Shown here one piece after another: positions 33,108 through 41,375 of a stretch of DNA of 64,000 nt. Positions within the stretch are counted from its first letter, which is position 1, and each line of letters starts with the position of its first letter. The stretch is from the NCBI GenBank assembly GCA_041940305.1, contig JBGTSJ010000012.1:124001-188000 (forward strand), read 5' to 3'. The notes below the pieces were generated by a model that ran no database searches, had not been told where the DNA came from, and saw nothing but the letters and a program-made list of their open reading frames with translations. The position numbers and the translations under genes were made by a program. The DNA is from JBGTSJ01 sp041940305. Lineage in GTDB: Bacteria; Planctomycetota; Planctomycetia; Planctomycetales; Planctomycetaceae.

Positions 33108-34442
33108 GTGTGGACCATCGAACTCGCGGTCATGGCGGTCATGATCGTGATCAACGGCGTGTTTGCCGGATACGAGATCGCACTGGCCTCGATCGGCGTC
33201 GGACGGCTGGATCGGCTAGCCGCCGACAATCGTCGCGGCGCGACGTCCGCGCTGCGGATGAAGAACAACATGGAGGCGAGCCTCGCCGTCGTGCAACTGG
33301 GGATCACACTCGTCGGCGCCATTGCCGCGGCGACGGGGGGCGCCGGCGCATCGGAGACGCTTCAGCCGCTGCTGCTGAACCTCGGGCTGCCGCGTGGGGC
33401 GGCGGGCATATTGGCGATCGCGATGGTCGTTGTGCCGTTGACTACGCTGACGATCATCTTCGGCGAACTGGTGCCGAAGGTGTTCTCGCTCCGCAATAAG
33501 GAGTGGGTGTGCCTCAAGCTGTCGCCGCCGATGGAGTGGTTCTCGTGGAGCGTGTGGCCGGCGGTGTGGCTGTTTGAGAAGTCCGTTTCATTGATCATGC
33601 GCTGGGGGGAGAGCCGCTGGAAGCCCGATGGGCCGGACGGTCCGCAGTCGGAGGAAGCCGCACTCCAGGAGCTTAGGGCACTGGCCAATATCGCGCGGAC
33701 GTCGCGGCTGATCGGGCCGAGGGAGGAGGGAATCATCGTCAATGCGGCGCGGATCGCGAACATGCAGGTTCGCGAGATGATGCTGCCGGCCGACGCCATC
33801 AGCACGCTCGACGCGGGTGACGACCTGTCCGACGCGCTGATCGCGGCCCACGAGGACATGCACACGCGATTCCCGGTGACGGAGCATTCCGGGGACGTGC
33901 AGTCGATCATCGGCTACGTCAACTTCAAGGACATTGTGGCCTGCATGCGGCTGGCGCCGCGCGAGCCGTCGCTGCGATCGATCCTGCGGCCGCTGTCGCG
34001 TCTCAAGTCGGACGATTCCGTCGCATCCGCGCTGGAGAAACTGATTCGGGAGCACAATCACATCGCGCTGGTACGCGACGCAGACGGTCAGGTCGCCGGG
34101 ATGGTGACGCTGGAGGACGTGATCGAGGAACTCGTGGGAGAGATTCACGACGAGTTCGACCGTTTGCCCACGCACATCACGGCGGCGGGGCCCAACTGGG
34201 TCGTGGGTGGCGGTGCGCAGCTCAGCCGGCTGGAACAGACGACGGGTCTGAGCTTTCCCACGGACGATATGCTGCCCCCTCCGCACGTGCTGAACGACTG
34301 GCTGACGCGACGTCTCGGCCGGCCGGTCGAGCGCGGCGAGGACATCCGGCTGGAGGGCCTGCGCATTCTCGTCCGCAAGGAGCGGCGGCAGAATGTGCAG
34401 GAGGCGCAGCTCAGCCGGCTGCCCAAGTCTGAAGAAAGCTGA
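33108..34442 (+). CDS. CNNM/CorC-type transporter-associated protein (DUF21, CBS pair, CorC/HlyC)
   Basis: GTG-initiated, 444 residues. The N-terminal 170 residues are the DUF21/CNNM membrane domain, with helices near 4-22, 60-80, 88-115 and 130-150 and the conserved FAGYEIALAS and FGELVPKVFSLRN. A CBS pair follows: the first repeat includes MLPADAISTLD and HTRFPVTE; the second includes EHNHIALVRDADGQVAGMVTLEDVIEELVGEI, a hallmark of the family. The C-terminal 80 residues form the CorC/HlyC domain. Such proteins are linked to magnesium or cobalt efflux and are often called hemolysins without evidence of haemolysis. The gene ends 51 nt before a convergent gene. Confidence 0.93.
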   Translation: MWTIELAVMAVMIVINGVFAGYEIALASIGVGRLDRLAADNRRGATSALRMKNNMEASLAVVQLGITLVGAIAAATGGAGASETLQPLLLNLGLPRGAAGILAIAMVVVPLTTLTIIFGELVPKVFSLRNKEWVCLKLSPPMEWFSWSVWPAVWLFEKSVSLIMRWGESRWKPDGPDGPQSEEAALQELRALANIARTSRLIGPREEGIIVNAARIANMQVREMMLPADAISTLDAGDDLSDALIAAHEDMHTRFPVTEHSGDVQSIIGYVNFKDIVACMRLAPREPSLRSILRPLSRLKSDDSVASALEKLIREHNHIALVRDADGQVAGMVTLEDVIEELVGEIHDEFDRLPTHITAAGPNWVVGGGAQLSRLEQTTGLSFPTDDMLPPPHVLNDWLTRRLGRPVERGEDIRLEGLRILVRKERRQNVQEAQLSRLPKSEES

Positions 34443-34493
34443 TGGTCGCTGACTCTGGCGCACTGAGAGCGCGCAGCTCGAAAACGTCGTTGC

Positions 34494-34892
34494 TCATCCC
34501 GGTGAGGCGGCGGAAGTCAGCAGATAGATCGTCAGCGGCAGGCCGACGAGAAAGAACCAGCCGGCCAGGGCGACCAGCAGCGGGGGCGTTTCACAGGTAA
34601 TGTGTCCGCGGCCCAGTGGACCGCAGTAGTCACCGAGTTGTTCCGGAAACCAGATCAGCGTCAGCGGCACGACGAGGACGTAGGCGAAGGCGAAGTTCTC
34701 TCCTTCCCACCCTTCGGTAACGCCGGCGACGACCACGTATCCGATCGCAACGGCGAGCGATACCAGTCGATTAATCCAGACGAGTCGTTCCACGGCAGTA
34801 TGCACAATGGGGATGGCGGGGAGAGAACACAGGGGGCGTACGACCGCGTCGACGACGTTCGGACGGCGCGCTACGACCAATTCGCATTCCAC
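34494..34892 (-). CDS. Small membrane protein, unknown function
   Basis: A 132-residue frame with three hydrophobic helices: LVSLAVAIGYVVVAGV, FAYVLVVPLTLIWF and LLVALAGWFFLVGLPLTIYL. Between the second and third is a loop with FPEQLGDYCGPLGRGHITCETPP, whose two Cys may matter. The N-terminal 30 residues are not membrane-like, and GTG codons inside the frame are alternative starts, so the start is uncertain. No family recognised. It converges on the CNNM-type gene. Confidence 0.55.
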   Translation of the reverse strand: MECELVVARRPNVVDAVVRPLCSLPAIPIVHTAVERLVWINRLVSLAVAIGYVVVAGVTEGWEGENFAFAYVLVVPLTLIWFPEQLGDYCGPLGRGHITCETPPLLVALAGWFFLVGLPLTIYLLTSAASPG

Positions 34893-35043
34893 GTTCAGTG
34901 AAGCGGGAATGCGGCGTTGTTGTTAGCGGACGATCTGACGTAGCTGCCTGGCGAGCCGGCAGGCGTCGCACTGAAACGCTTCACAGTCCAGCGACGTTCG
35001 GCCTTTGCCGGCGCGGCGGGCTGGTGTGGGCGGCAGCGGGGGA

Positions 35044-36480
35044 TCAGATCCAGATGTCGGAGGTTGAGTCGCCGCCGGGGAAGCGCATTTCGTGGGCGCG
35101 GGCCGGGCCGTGGGGCTCCTTGCCGAAGTCAACGAGGAAGTCCCCGTTGAGGTTGAGTCCGCCGCGTTCGGTGTCGCAGTCCAGTTGCAGCAGCCATGAG
35201 CCTTGTTCGGCCATGTCGGGGTAGAACTGGTTGTCCCAAGGGCTGTAAAGGGAGTTGGTGACGTACAGCCTCCGGCCGTCGAGGGTGAGCTGCAGCATCT
35301 GGGGGCCGCCGTTGAGCTGCTTGCCTTGATGCTCGATACCTTTGCCGAGAACGCCGCCGAGCCAGACCTGGGCCGTGAGCTTCGGGTTGGACGGATCGCT
35401 GACGTCGTACTGCCGGATGTCTCCGTGCAGCCAGTTGGAGAAGTAGAGCCAGCGGTCGTCGAGGGAGAGGACGAGATCGGTGATGAGGCCGGGGACGGGG
35501 AAGGGCCAGCCGTCCTGCGGGACCGGATCGACCTGGACGACTTTCTCTGCGGCCCATTGGTCGCCGGGCTTATGCCAGTGGAAGATGGCGCTCGAGAGGG
35601 CTGCGCCGACGAATCCGTGCGTGCTGTCGGGGTTATGGTGGAAGCGGACCTCCAGCGGAATCAGGCCTTCTTCACCGAGGTCGATGGTCTGGGCGATCGT
35701 GCGCTCCTTCCAATCCCAGAAGTGCAGCCGGCGGCCGTATTTGCCGGCTGCGACGTCCTCCGGATTGAACCCGCGGGAGACCGTGTTGGGCGCTCCCCAC
35801 TCGCTGCTGACCATGACATTGTGGCGCGGCTGGTACCAGTAGTCGTAGTTGAAGTGCATGCCGGAGCGGTCGTTCGCCCAACTGCCGACGATCTCGAACT
35901 CGTCGCTGAGCAACAGGAATCCGCCCGGGGCGTTGCCGTCGGCGTCGCCCAGCATGGAAATCATGATCTGGCCGTCCGGGAGGCAGTGGACGGTGTGCGG
36001 TGCGGAGAGACCGGTCTTCTGTTTGATCTCGTCGCCGTCGATGACTTTATGCAATACAGGGGCCGCCGGGTCGTGTGCATCCAGGACGTGAATGCGGCCG
36101 GAGGCGATGCCGGGGACCAGCAGATACCGGCGACTGTGCTCCGGATCGCCATGACAACTGCTGCACGCATTCCAGCCGAAGTGATGCAGTTCGTCGCCGA
36201 CGTGCGGCATAACGGTGCGATGGACCACCTGGCCGTACGTCAGTGAATCCGGATTCACATCGACCGTGGCGAGATAGTCGGGCTGCTCGACCGCGGTGCC
36301 CGCGTAGATGCAGGGGAGGTACAGCAGCGTCTCGCGCGGCGAGGCCATCGCCTCCTTTGGCGATGCGTAGGTTGGTCCGCACTGAGCGTGGTCATGCTCC
36401 TCATGAGCCCGTGCGGAACTCAGTAATTGACCGGCGAACGGGAGTGATGCAGCAGCGGCCAGGAATTCGCGACGTTGCAT
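35044..36480 (-). CDS. Selenium-binding protein / methanethiol oxidase (SBP56 family), Tat-exported
   Basis: A 478-residue protein. The N-terminus MQRREFLAAAASLPFAG is a twin-arginine (Tat) signal, so the enzyme is periplasmic. The body has the SBP56 family layout and usual length. CSSCHGD (Cys106, Cys109) is the conserved cysteine motif. Further family stretches are VHCLPDGQIMISMLGD, LHFWDWKERT, THGFVGAALSSAIFHW, GLITDLVLSLDDRWLYFSNWLHGDIRQYD and LNGGPQMLQLTLDG. Bacterial members oxidise methanethiol to formaldehyde, hydrogen sulfide and hydrogen peroxide, using copper. No dedicated transporter or sulfur-metabolism gene is adjacent, so the physiological role here is inferred from the family. 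Confidence 0.92.
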   Translation of the reverse strand: MQRREFLAAAASLPFAGQLLSSARAHEEHDHAQCGPTYASPKEAMASPRETLLYLPCIYAGTAVEQPDYLATVDVNPDSLTYGQVVHRTVMPHVGDELHHFGWNACSSCHGDPEHSRRYLLVPGIASGRIHVLDAHDPAAPVLHKVIDGDEIKQKTGLSAPHTVHCLPDGQIMISMLGDADGNAPGGFLLLSDEFEIVGSWANDRSGMHFNYDYWYQPRHNVMVSSEWGAPNTVSRGFNPEDVAAGKYGRRLHFWDWKERTIAQTIDLGEEGLIPLEVRFHHNPDSTHGFVGAALSSAIFHWHKPGDQWAAEKVVQVDPVPQDGWPFPVPGLITDLVLSLDDRWLYFSNWLHGDIRQYDVSDPSNPKLTAQVWLGGVLGKGIEHQGKQLNGGPQMLQLTLDGRRLYVTNSLYSPWDNQFYPDMAEQGSWLLQLDCDTERGGLNLNGDFLVDFGKEPHGPARAHEMRFPGGDSTSDIWI

Positions 36481-36544
36481 GGGATGACCTTTTCCGTCTC
36501 GACAGCACCACCTGAATCACAGCGGGTTGACCAGAGGCCGGCAA

Positions 36545-37765
36545 CTATTCGACGTTGCGGGACTCGACGCCTGTTCGCAGTTCACCTGAATCCAGCCGGC
36601 GTGCTCGTGCCTGCTGAATCCCCGGGATGAGCCGCTCGGCGTTCTGGTAGTACACCTTGCGGAGCACATCGTCGGGCAGATCGACGCCGTAGATATTCCA
36701 GAATCCCTGCGGAGGAAAGCGGGCCGGGTCGTCCACATAGGGGAAGTACTCGTCCCTCGTTTCAAGGAAACGGAACTGCGGGTTGAGCTTGTCGGTAGTG
36801 CCGGGGCCGTCCGTGCCGAAGAGGATGCGGTCGGCGTAGCGGATGAAGAAATCGCGGGCTGTGTACGGCTGCCGGCCGAGTTCAGCAAGGCGAGCGGACG
36901 TCTCCACGTACATGTTGGGGTGACGATCGAGGAGATCGCCCAGCCGCGAGAGATCTTCAGGCAGGTTGGCCATGTGGGCTGCGACGAAGGTTGTCTCCGG
37001 GTGACGCGCGAAGACGCGCAGCTGCGCTTCGATGAGTTCGGTGTGCGTGGGGAAGTCGGCTCCGTGAAAACTCCAGTCGGGGTGGCGATACAGCTCCTCC
37101 CAGCGCTCGTTCCGCTCGTCAGCGGGCTGGAAGAAGGCGATTGGGTCCGCGCAATGCCAAAGGACGGGAATGCCGAGTTCTCCGGCCCGCTGCCAGACTG
37201 GATCGAAACGGGGGTCGTCCGGGGAGATCAGTTCGCCGTCCGGATCGCGCACGCCCAGACCCAGGTCCTTGAGCAGCTTGAGGCCCGCCGCACCCAGGCG
37301 CACGGCCTCGGTCAGCTTGTCGGCCATGCGGAGGCCGAAGTCATCGTCGTGGACATCCCAACTGGACGGGTCATCCGGGTCGCCGTCGCCGATGTAATCC
37401 ATCCGGAGAAAGATCAGGAACCGGCCGGGAGCGTGCTGCTCCAGTCGCTGCTGGAGTTCGAGGAAGCGGCCGCCGGTCTCGCCGTCGAGGCAGATGCTCA
37501 CGGCGACGCCGGCCTGATCCATTACCATCGCCAGCGAGTCCAGTTCCTCGTCCGACAACCGGGCCGGGTGCGTATGCACGTTGACGCACGAGTATCGGCT
37601 CGCGTGAACGCGATGCGACGGGGCCGCAAGCATCGACTCCGGGCGAAACTCATCCAGATACAGGCGGCGGGGCGGTTCTGCATCGGGCGACTGCGCCATC
37701 GCGACGCGCGGCAGCAACAGCTCAAGTAGAAGCAGCCATCCCCAGCCAGTTCGAATCGTCCGCAT
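36545..37765 (-). CDS. Secreted amidohydrolase-family metal-dependent hydrolase
   Basis: The start was placed at ATG 37765 because it gives a signal peptide (MRTIRTGWGWLLLLELLLP, cleavage near MAQ) and 406 residues; an ATG at 37780 adds five residues. The metal motif NVHTHP has His64 and His66. LKLLKDLGLG supplies a Lys, VLWHCADP and VAAHMANLP supply later His ligands, and LFGTDGP supplies the Asp. Unlike the 29172 protein, the metal site is complete. The signal peptide predicts a periplasmic enzyme. The substrate is unknown. It lies between SBP56 and a Gfo/Idh paralogue, all minus strand. The 19-nt gap to the latter suggests they are co-transcribed. Confidence 0.85.
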   Translation of the reverse strand: MRTIRTGWGWLLLLELLLPRVAMAQSPDAEPPRRLYLDEFRPESMLAAPSHRVHASRYSCVNVHTHPARLSDEELDSLAMVMDQAGVAVSICLDGETGGRFLELQQRLEQHAPGRFLIFLRMDYIGDGDPDDPSSWDVHDDDFGLRMADKLTEAVRLGAAGLKLLKDLGLGVRDPDGELISPDDPRFDPVWQRAGELGIPVLWHCADPIAFFQPADERNERWEELYRHPDWSFHGADFPTHTELIEAQLRVFARHPETTFVAAHMANLPEDLSRLGDLLDRHPNMYVETSARLAELGRQPYTARDFFIRYADRILFGTDGPGTTDKLNPQFRFLETRDEYFPYVDDPARFPPQGFWNIYGVDLPDDVLRKVYYQNAERLIPGIQQARARRLDSGELRTGVESRNVE

Positions 37766-37784
37766 CATCGGAAGCATCATCGTG

Positions 37785-38738
37785 TCAGGCCAACGCGCCG
37801 GTGTGCCACCGCTCCGGCGGCAGTGCCCGGAGCACGCGGCAGACTTCGGTGAGATCGGGAACGGGGATCAATCCCCCGACAACGCGCCGGGCAAAGTAAT
37901 CCAGAACCAGGTCCAGTCCAGTCCGCTCCTTCTCCAGATCCTCCTCAGCCTCATCGGCCTGGCACCGCCAGCGGATTCGTGCCGCGCTCAATACGTGCGC
38001 CGTACCATGCGCACACTCGACGGTGGCATGAAACGGAAAGGCGTCGAGCCCGGTCCCGGTCGCCTCAACGCCTCCCGATGGTTCGCTGGCTCGGACGGCA
38101 ACCGCAACTCGCGATGGATTTGAGCCTCCCCGCTCCAGGACAGCGGCGATGCTCACGCCCTCGGCAGCGTCCCGCCCGATCGTGGGCTGGATGGAGCCGA
38201 TTTCCACCGTACGGGCCTGCGCCATCTGGGCGCACCAGTCGATAATGCCCGCGAGCAGCGAAGTGTTGAACGCAATGTTCCCCAGAACGCGGACGTCAAT
38301 CCGCTGCGGGACGCCGAGTTGCGTGGCGGTCAGTTCTCGCAACCGGGCCGACGCTGGCGTGCAGCGCATCGGGAGGCCGGGCATCAGCAGCAGACCGGCC
38401 TCGCCGGCGGAGCTGGAGATGCGTTCCAGTTCCTCGACGTCGGCGTCAAAGGGAGCGGCGAGAAAGACGGGGCGCTCGTGTTCAATCGCCAGTCTGATGG
38501 GAGCGATCCCCTGCCAGCCGGCGTCGAGGACGAGGACGCCTTTGATGTCCGGGCGTTCCAGCATTGCGCGGATGCCGGTCACCGGCCAGGCGCGGAGCTG
38601 GTCGGCCGCCTGCAGCGCGCGGCCCGCGACGCAATCGTACACCGCCGTCACGCGCAGCCGGGGGGACAGCCGGGCCAGCGCCGGCGCGTACTGTGTCTCC
38701 CAGTCGGGTCCGAGACCGATTAGTCCGATGTTCAGCAT
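37785..38738 (-). CDS. Gfo/Idh/MocA-like protein lacking the EKP motif
   Basis: The start was placed at ATG 38738, which begins the Rossmann strand (MLNIGLIGLGPDWE), giving 317 residues; the longest frame adds 22 unlikely residues. The nucleotide-binding strand GLIGLGPDW is present, but the position of the family motif EKP reads AAP (Ala94-Ala95-Pro96), so the catalytic Lys and the preceding Glu are gone. The C-terminal part keeps family length. Compare the intact EKP of the paralogue at 11704-12801. The protein may bind NAD(P) or a sugar without acting as a normal dehydrogenase. It sits directly upstream of the secreted amidohydrolase gene. Confidence 0.75.
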   Translation of the reverse strand: MLNIGLIGLGPDWETQYAPALARLSPRLRVTAVYDCVAGRALQAADQLRAWPVTGIRAMLERPDIKGVLVLDAGWQGIAPIRLAIEHERPVFLAAPFDADVEELERISSSAGEAGLLLMPGLPMRCTPASARLRELTATQLGVPQRIDVRVLGNIAFNTSLLAGIIDWCAQMAQARTVEIGSIQPTIGRDAAEGVSIAAVLERGGSNPSRVAVAVRASEPSGGVEATGTGLDAFPFHATVECAHGTAHVLSAARIRWRCQADEAEEDLEKERTGLDLVLDYFARRVVGGLIPVPDLTEVCRVLRALPPERWHTGALA

Positions 38739-38844
38739 CGAGGCGGATATCGACGCCCGTTGCAAGGAGTTTCTACAATGTGCAGCACGCGGGCGAACGA
38801 TCAAATGCTAACGGCCGCATCGGACGACCGAAAGGGCAGCGCGC

Positions 38845-40122
38845 ATGGCGGACGGAGCCAGGAAGCAACCGGACACGGACACACGCGTTTCCGAAGAGGT
38901 GGAAGTCGCCGGCCACATCATCGACAGCCTGATCCTGCCGAAGATCCTCGACGAGATCACCTCGCTGGGCGGGGACTTCGAGATGAAGCAGGTGCAGATC
39001 GGCCACGGCCGGCGCGATCCCAGCCTGGTGCGAATGAACGTCTCCGCCGACACGCAGGACGCGCTGGAGACGATCCTGACCGCCATCGGTCAGCATGGGG
39101 CGGCTCCGGTGCACATGCAGGATTGCCGGCTGCAGGCAGCCGATCTGGACGGGGCCTTTCCGGAGGGATTCTACTGTTCGACGAATGAGGACACCGAGGT
39201 CCGCGTGGACGGCGACTGGATCAAGGTGGACCGCCAGGAGATGGACTGCGGCGTCGTTGTGGATCCGCGACAGCAGTCGGCCCGCTGCGTGCCGATGGCG
39301 GATGTCCGGCGGGGCGAACTGGTGGTGATCGGCCGGCAGGGGACGCGGGTGCGGCCGGTGCAGCGGGACACGTCGCAACATGACGCGTTCAGCTTCATGC
39401 ACTCGACGGTATCGAGCGAGAAGCCGAAGGGAGTCACCGTGCGCGACATCGCCCGGGCGATGCGCGCCGCCCGCGACGGCGACGGGAAGATCCTGCTCGT
39501 CGCCGGCCCCGCAGTGGTGCATACCGGCAGCCGCGACTACTTCAGCTGGCTGGTGGAACAGGGTTTTGTCAACGTGCTGTTTGCGGGAAATGCACTGGCG
39601 GCGCATGACATCGAGCAGTCGTTCTTCGACACCAGCCTGGGGATCTCGATGAGCCATGGCCGCGCCGCCGAGGAAGGGCACGAGCATCATCTGCGGTCGA
39701 TCAATCGGATTCGCAGGGCGGGTGGCATCCGGCCGGCCGTGGATCAGGGACTGCTGACGTCGGGGATCATGTACCAGTGCGTCCGCCGCGGCATTCCGTT
39801 CGTGCTGGCCGGCAGCATCCGGGATGACGGCCCGCTGCCGGACGTGATCACCGATTCGCTGGCGGCGCAGTCTGCGATGCGCAAACTGTGCGAGGGAGTG
39901 ACGTTCTGCCTGATGATCGCGACGACGCTGCACTCGATCGCGACCGGCAATATGCTGCCGGCGCGGGTCAAGGTCGTCTGCGTGGACATCAACCCGGCCA
40001 CGGTGACGAAACTCGCCGATCGGGGGACGTTTCAGACCGTAGGGGTGGTCACCGACGTGGAGCCCTTCCTGCGCGTGCTGGTACAGGAACTCGGAATGCC
40101 GGTTGCGCAGATCGGCGGCTGA
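38845..40122 (+). CDS. LOR/SDH-domain protein (TIGR00300; ornithine cyclodeaminase-like)
   Basis: A 425-residue protein close in size to archaeal TIGR00300 members (about 400). The N-terminal 110 residues (VEVAGHIIDSLILPKILDE, then FEMKQVQIG) are the LOR/SDH conserved region. The C-terminal part has VAGPAVVHTGSRDYFSWL, VLFAGNALAAHDIEQS, GISMSHGRAAEEGHEHHLR and VLAGSIRDDGPLPDV, the strongest family signatures. In Methanococcus a homologue works as an ornithine cyclodeaminase (ornithine to proline), and cyanobacterial ArgZ/AgrE carry a related C-terminal domain. The N-terminal arginine-dihydrolase domain of ArgZ is absent here. Proline formation from ornithine is the likely role by family, with moderate certainty. 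Confidence 0.85.
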   Translation: MADGARKQPDTDTRVSEEVEVAGHIIDSLILPKILDEITSLGGDFEMKQVQIGHGRRDPSLVRMNVSADTQDALETILTAIGQHGAAPVHMQDCRLQAADLDGAFPEGFYCSTNEDTEVRVDGDWIKVDRQEMDCGVVVDPRQQSARCVPMADVRRGELVVIGRQGTRVRPVQRDTSQHDAFSFMHSTVSSEKPKGVTVRDIARAMRAARDGDGKILLVAGPAVVHTGSRDYFSWLVEQGFVNVLFAGNALAAHDIEQSFFDTSLGISMSHGRAAEEGHEHHLRSINRIRRAGGIRPAVDQGLLTSGIMYQCVRRGIPFVLAGSIRDDGPLPDVITDSLAAQSAMRKLCEGVTFCLMIATTLHSIATGNMLPARVKVVCVDINPATVTKLADRGTFQTVGVVTDVEPFLRVLVQELGMPVAQIGG

Positions 40123-40164
40123 CTGCATCCGACGCTACGCTCTCTCCAATGCGTGATGATGAGA

Positions 40165-40965
40165 CTAGCGCGGAGGCAGGGGGATCGCCCCCGATTCGCT
40201 CACGCGCGTGGCGTCGAGCCGCTCCGGTTGCGACCGCGAAATGAACAGAAAGCCCTTGCGCGGCGGCGGAGCAAACAACTGCGTTTCGGCCTCCGGCGTT
40301 TCGGCAACGTCGGGTTGCCGCACCACGATGGCCTGTTCGGGAACAGGTCCGCGGCCGGTCATGTCAGCCGATCCGACGGCGTCCGGCTCCACAGGCGGCG
40401 GCGGTGCGGCGGTCCACTCCTGATTCGCGGTCTGCGCCGGCGGCGTCGGCCGTACGGCGTCGGGCAATCGGCGCTCGACATTCGCGAGCACGCGGTCCAT
40501 CTGCAGCAGCTGGTCGTCCACGAGCCGGTTCATCGCGGCCGTGACGGCCTGCGGCGGGACGTAGAGGCGGCGCGTGACGTAGGTGTCCAGATCGCGCAGC
40601 GACGCGGTGCGGCGTTCGTCGATCGAATCCATAATGCTGCGCAGCGCAGCGATGTCTCGTTGCACTTCGTTCTGCCGCAGGCGCTCCACGTCAAGCAGAT
40701 TGGTCGCCACCTGGGCATGCTGCCGGTCCATGCGGTTGCAGCGGTCGGTGAGCACGCCGATCTGCCCCTGAACTTCGGCGAGCCGCGCTTCGAGGCGCTC
40801 GTTGTTCTGCCGGGAGTATGAGGCGGCGACGAAATGTCCGGCGAAGAATCCCAGCACGCCGAGCAGCAACGCCAGCAGGGACATCGTCCGCAACTGCCGT
40901 CCCAGTGCCTCGTGCACGATGCGTTCGATCCGCCGGTCGTCCATGACCGTACTTGAAGTCGTCAT
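40165..40965 (-). CDS. Single-pass membrane protein with coiled coil
   Basis: A 266-residue protein. One membrane helix at about residues 28-48 (MSLLALLLGVLGFFAGHFVAA) is followed by a heptad-rich stretch at about 52-125 (NERLEARLAEVQGQIGVLTD and later LDVERLRQNEVQRDIAALRS) that predicts a coiled coil. The rest is a Pro/Ala/Glu-rich, probably disordered tail ending in PLPPR. No family recognised. The architecture suits a membrane-anchored scaffold or cell-envelope spacer, which is inference only. It converges on the LOR/SDH gene with a 42-nt gap. Confidence 0.65.
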   Translation of the reverse strand: MTTSSTVMDDRRIERIVHEALGRQLRTMSLLALLLGVLGFFAGHFVAASYSRQNNERLEARLAEVQGQIGVLTDRCNRMDRQHAQVATNLLDVERLRQNEVQRDIAALRSIMDSIDERRTASLRDLDTYVTRRLYVPPQAVTAAMNRLVDDQLLQMDRVLANVERRLPDAVRPTPPAQTANQEWTAAPPPPVEPDAVGSADMTGRGPVPEQAIVVRQPDVAETPEAETQLFAPPPRKGFLFISRSQPERLDATRVSESGAIPLPPR

Positions 40966-41102
40966 CCGTCAGTCCCCCAAGGCCTTGCTGCGTTGCGGTC
41001 GAAACGCCGGCGCGCACGCGCATGCTTTGCCACAGGAGAATTATCGAACGGCACAACCGCTCCCCGCAGCAGAACCGGTGCGGCCGGCAGGGTCCGCATG
41101 AC

Positions 41103-41135
41103 CGTCAAACCCGGCGCAGATTCCCCGGTTTGACG
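41103..41135 (-). terminator. Hairpin following the small basic ORF
   Basis: Arms CGTCAAACC and GGTTTGACG (9 bp perfect, extendable with a bulge) lie 4 nt after the stop of the 39-codon minus-strand frame at 41140-41259. There is no T-tract. The position supports that frame being a gene. Confidence 0.5.
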
Positions 41136-41139
41136 CGCC

Positions 41140-41259
41140 TCAGCCGCGCGACTTGGGCCGCCGATCGGCCTTGCGCACTTTCTGCTGCTGCAGCTTCTTC
41201 TGCAGATGCGGCAGTTTGGTGGCGGGACGGCGGGGGCCCTGGGACCTCGAGTTTGCCAT
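41140..41259 (-). CDS. Possible 39-residue basic protein
   Basis: ATG 41259 opens a 39-residue frame reading MANSRSQGPRRPATKLPH and continuing with a Lys/Gln-rich helix (LQKKLQQQKVRKADRR) to a stop at 41140. The composition is that of a small nucleic-acid-binding protein. Support comes from the hairpin placed directly after its stop and from a second hairpin upstream at 41317-41335 that would isolate it from the neighbouring gene. Against it: no clear Shine-Dalgarno and very short length. No family recognised. Confidence 0.4.
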   Translation of the reverse strand: MANSRSQGPRRPATKLPHLQKKLQQQKVRKADRRPKSRG

Positions 41260-41316
41260 GACTGCTGAGAAGGCAATGAATGGGCGCGTGTCGTCGGGAC
41301 ACAACCCATTCGAGCG

Positions 41317-41335
41317 CCTGGCCCGGTGGGCCAGG
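41317..41335 (-). terminator. Hairpin after sugar-isomerase-like gene
   Basis: Arms CCTGGCCC and GGGCCAGG (8 bp perfect, 3-nt loop) lie 41 nt beyond the stop of the isomerase-like gene at 41376. No T-tract follows on the minus strand, so an mRNA-end or dispersed palindrome role is possible. Confidence 0.5.
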
Positions 41336-41375
41336 TCTAAACGGTGTCTTTGTGCCTCGCGTCGTGGATGGTCAA

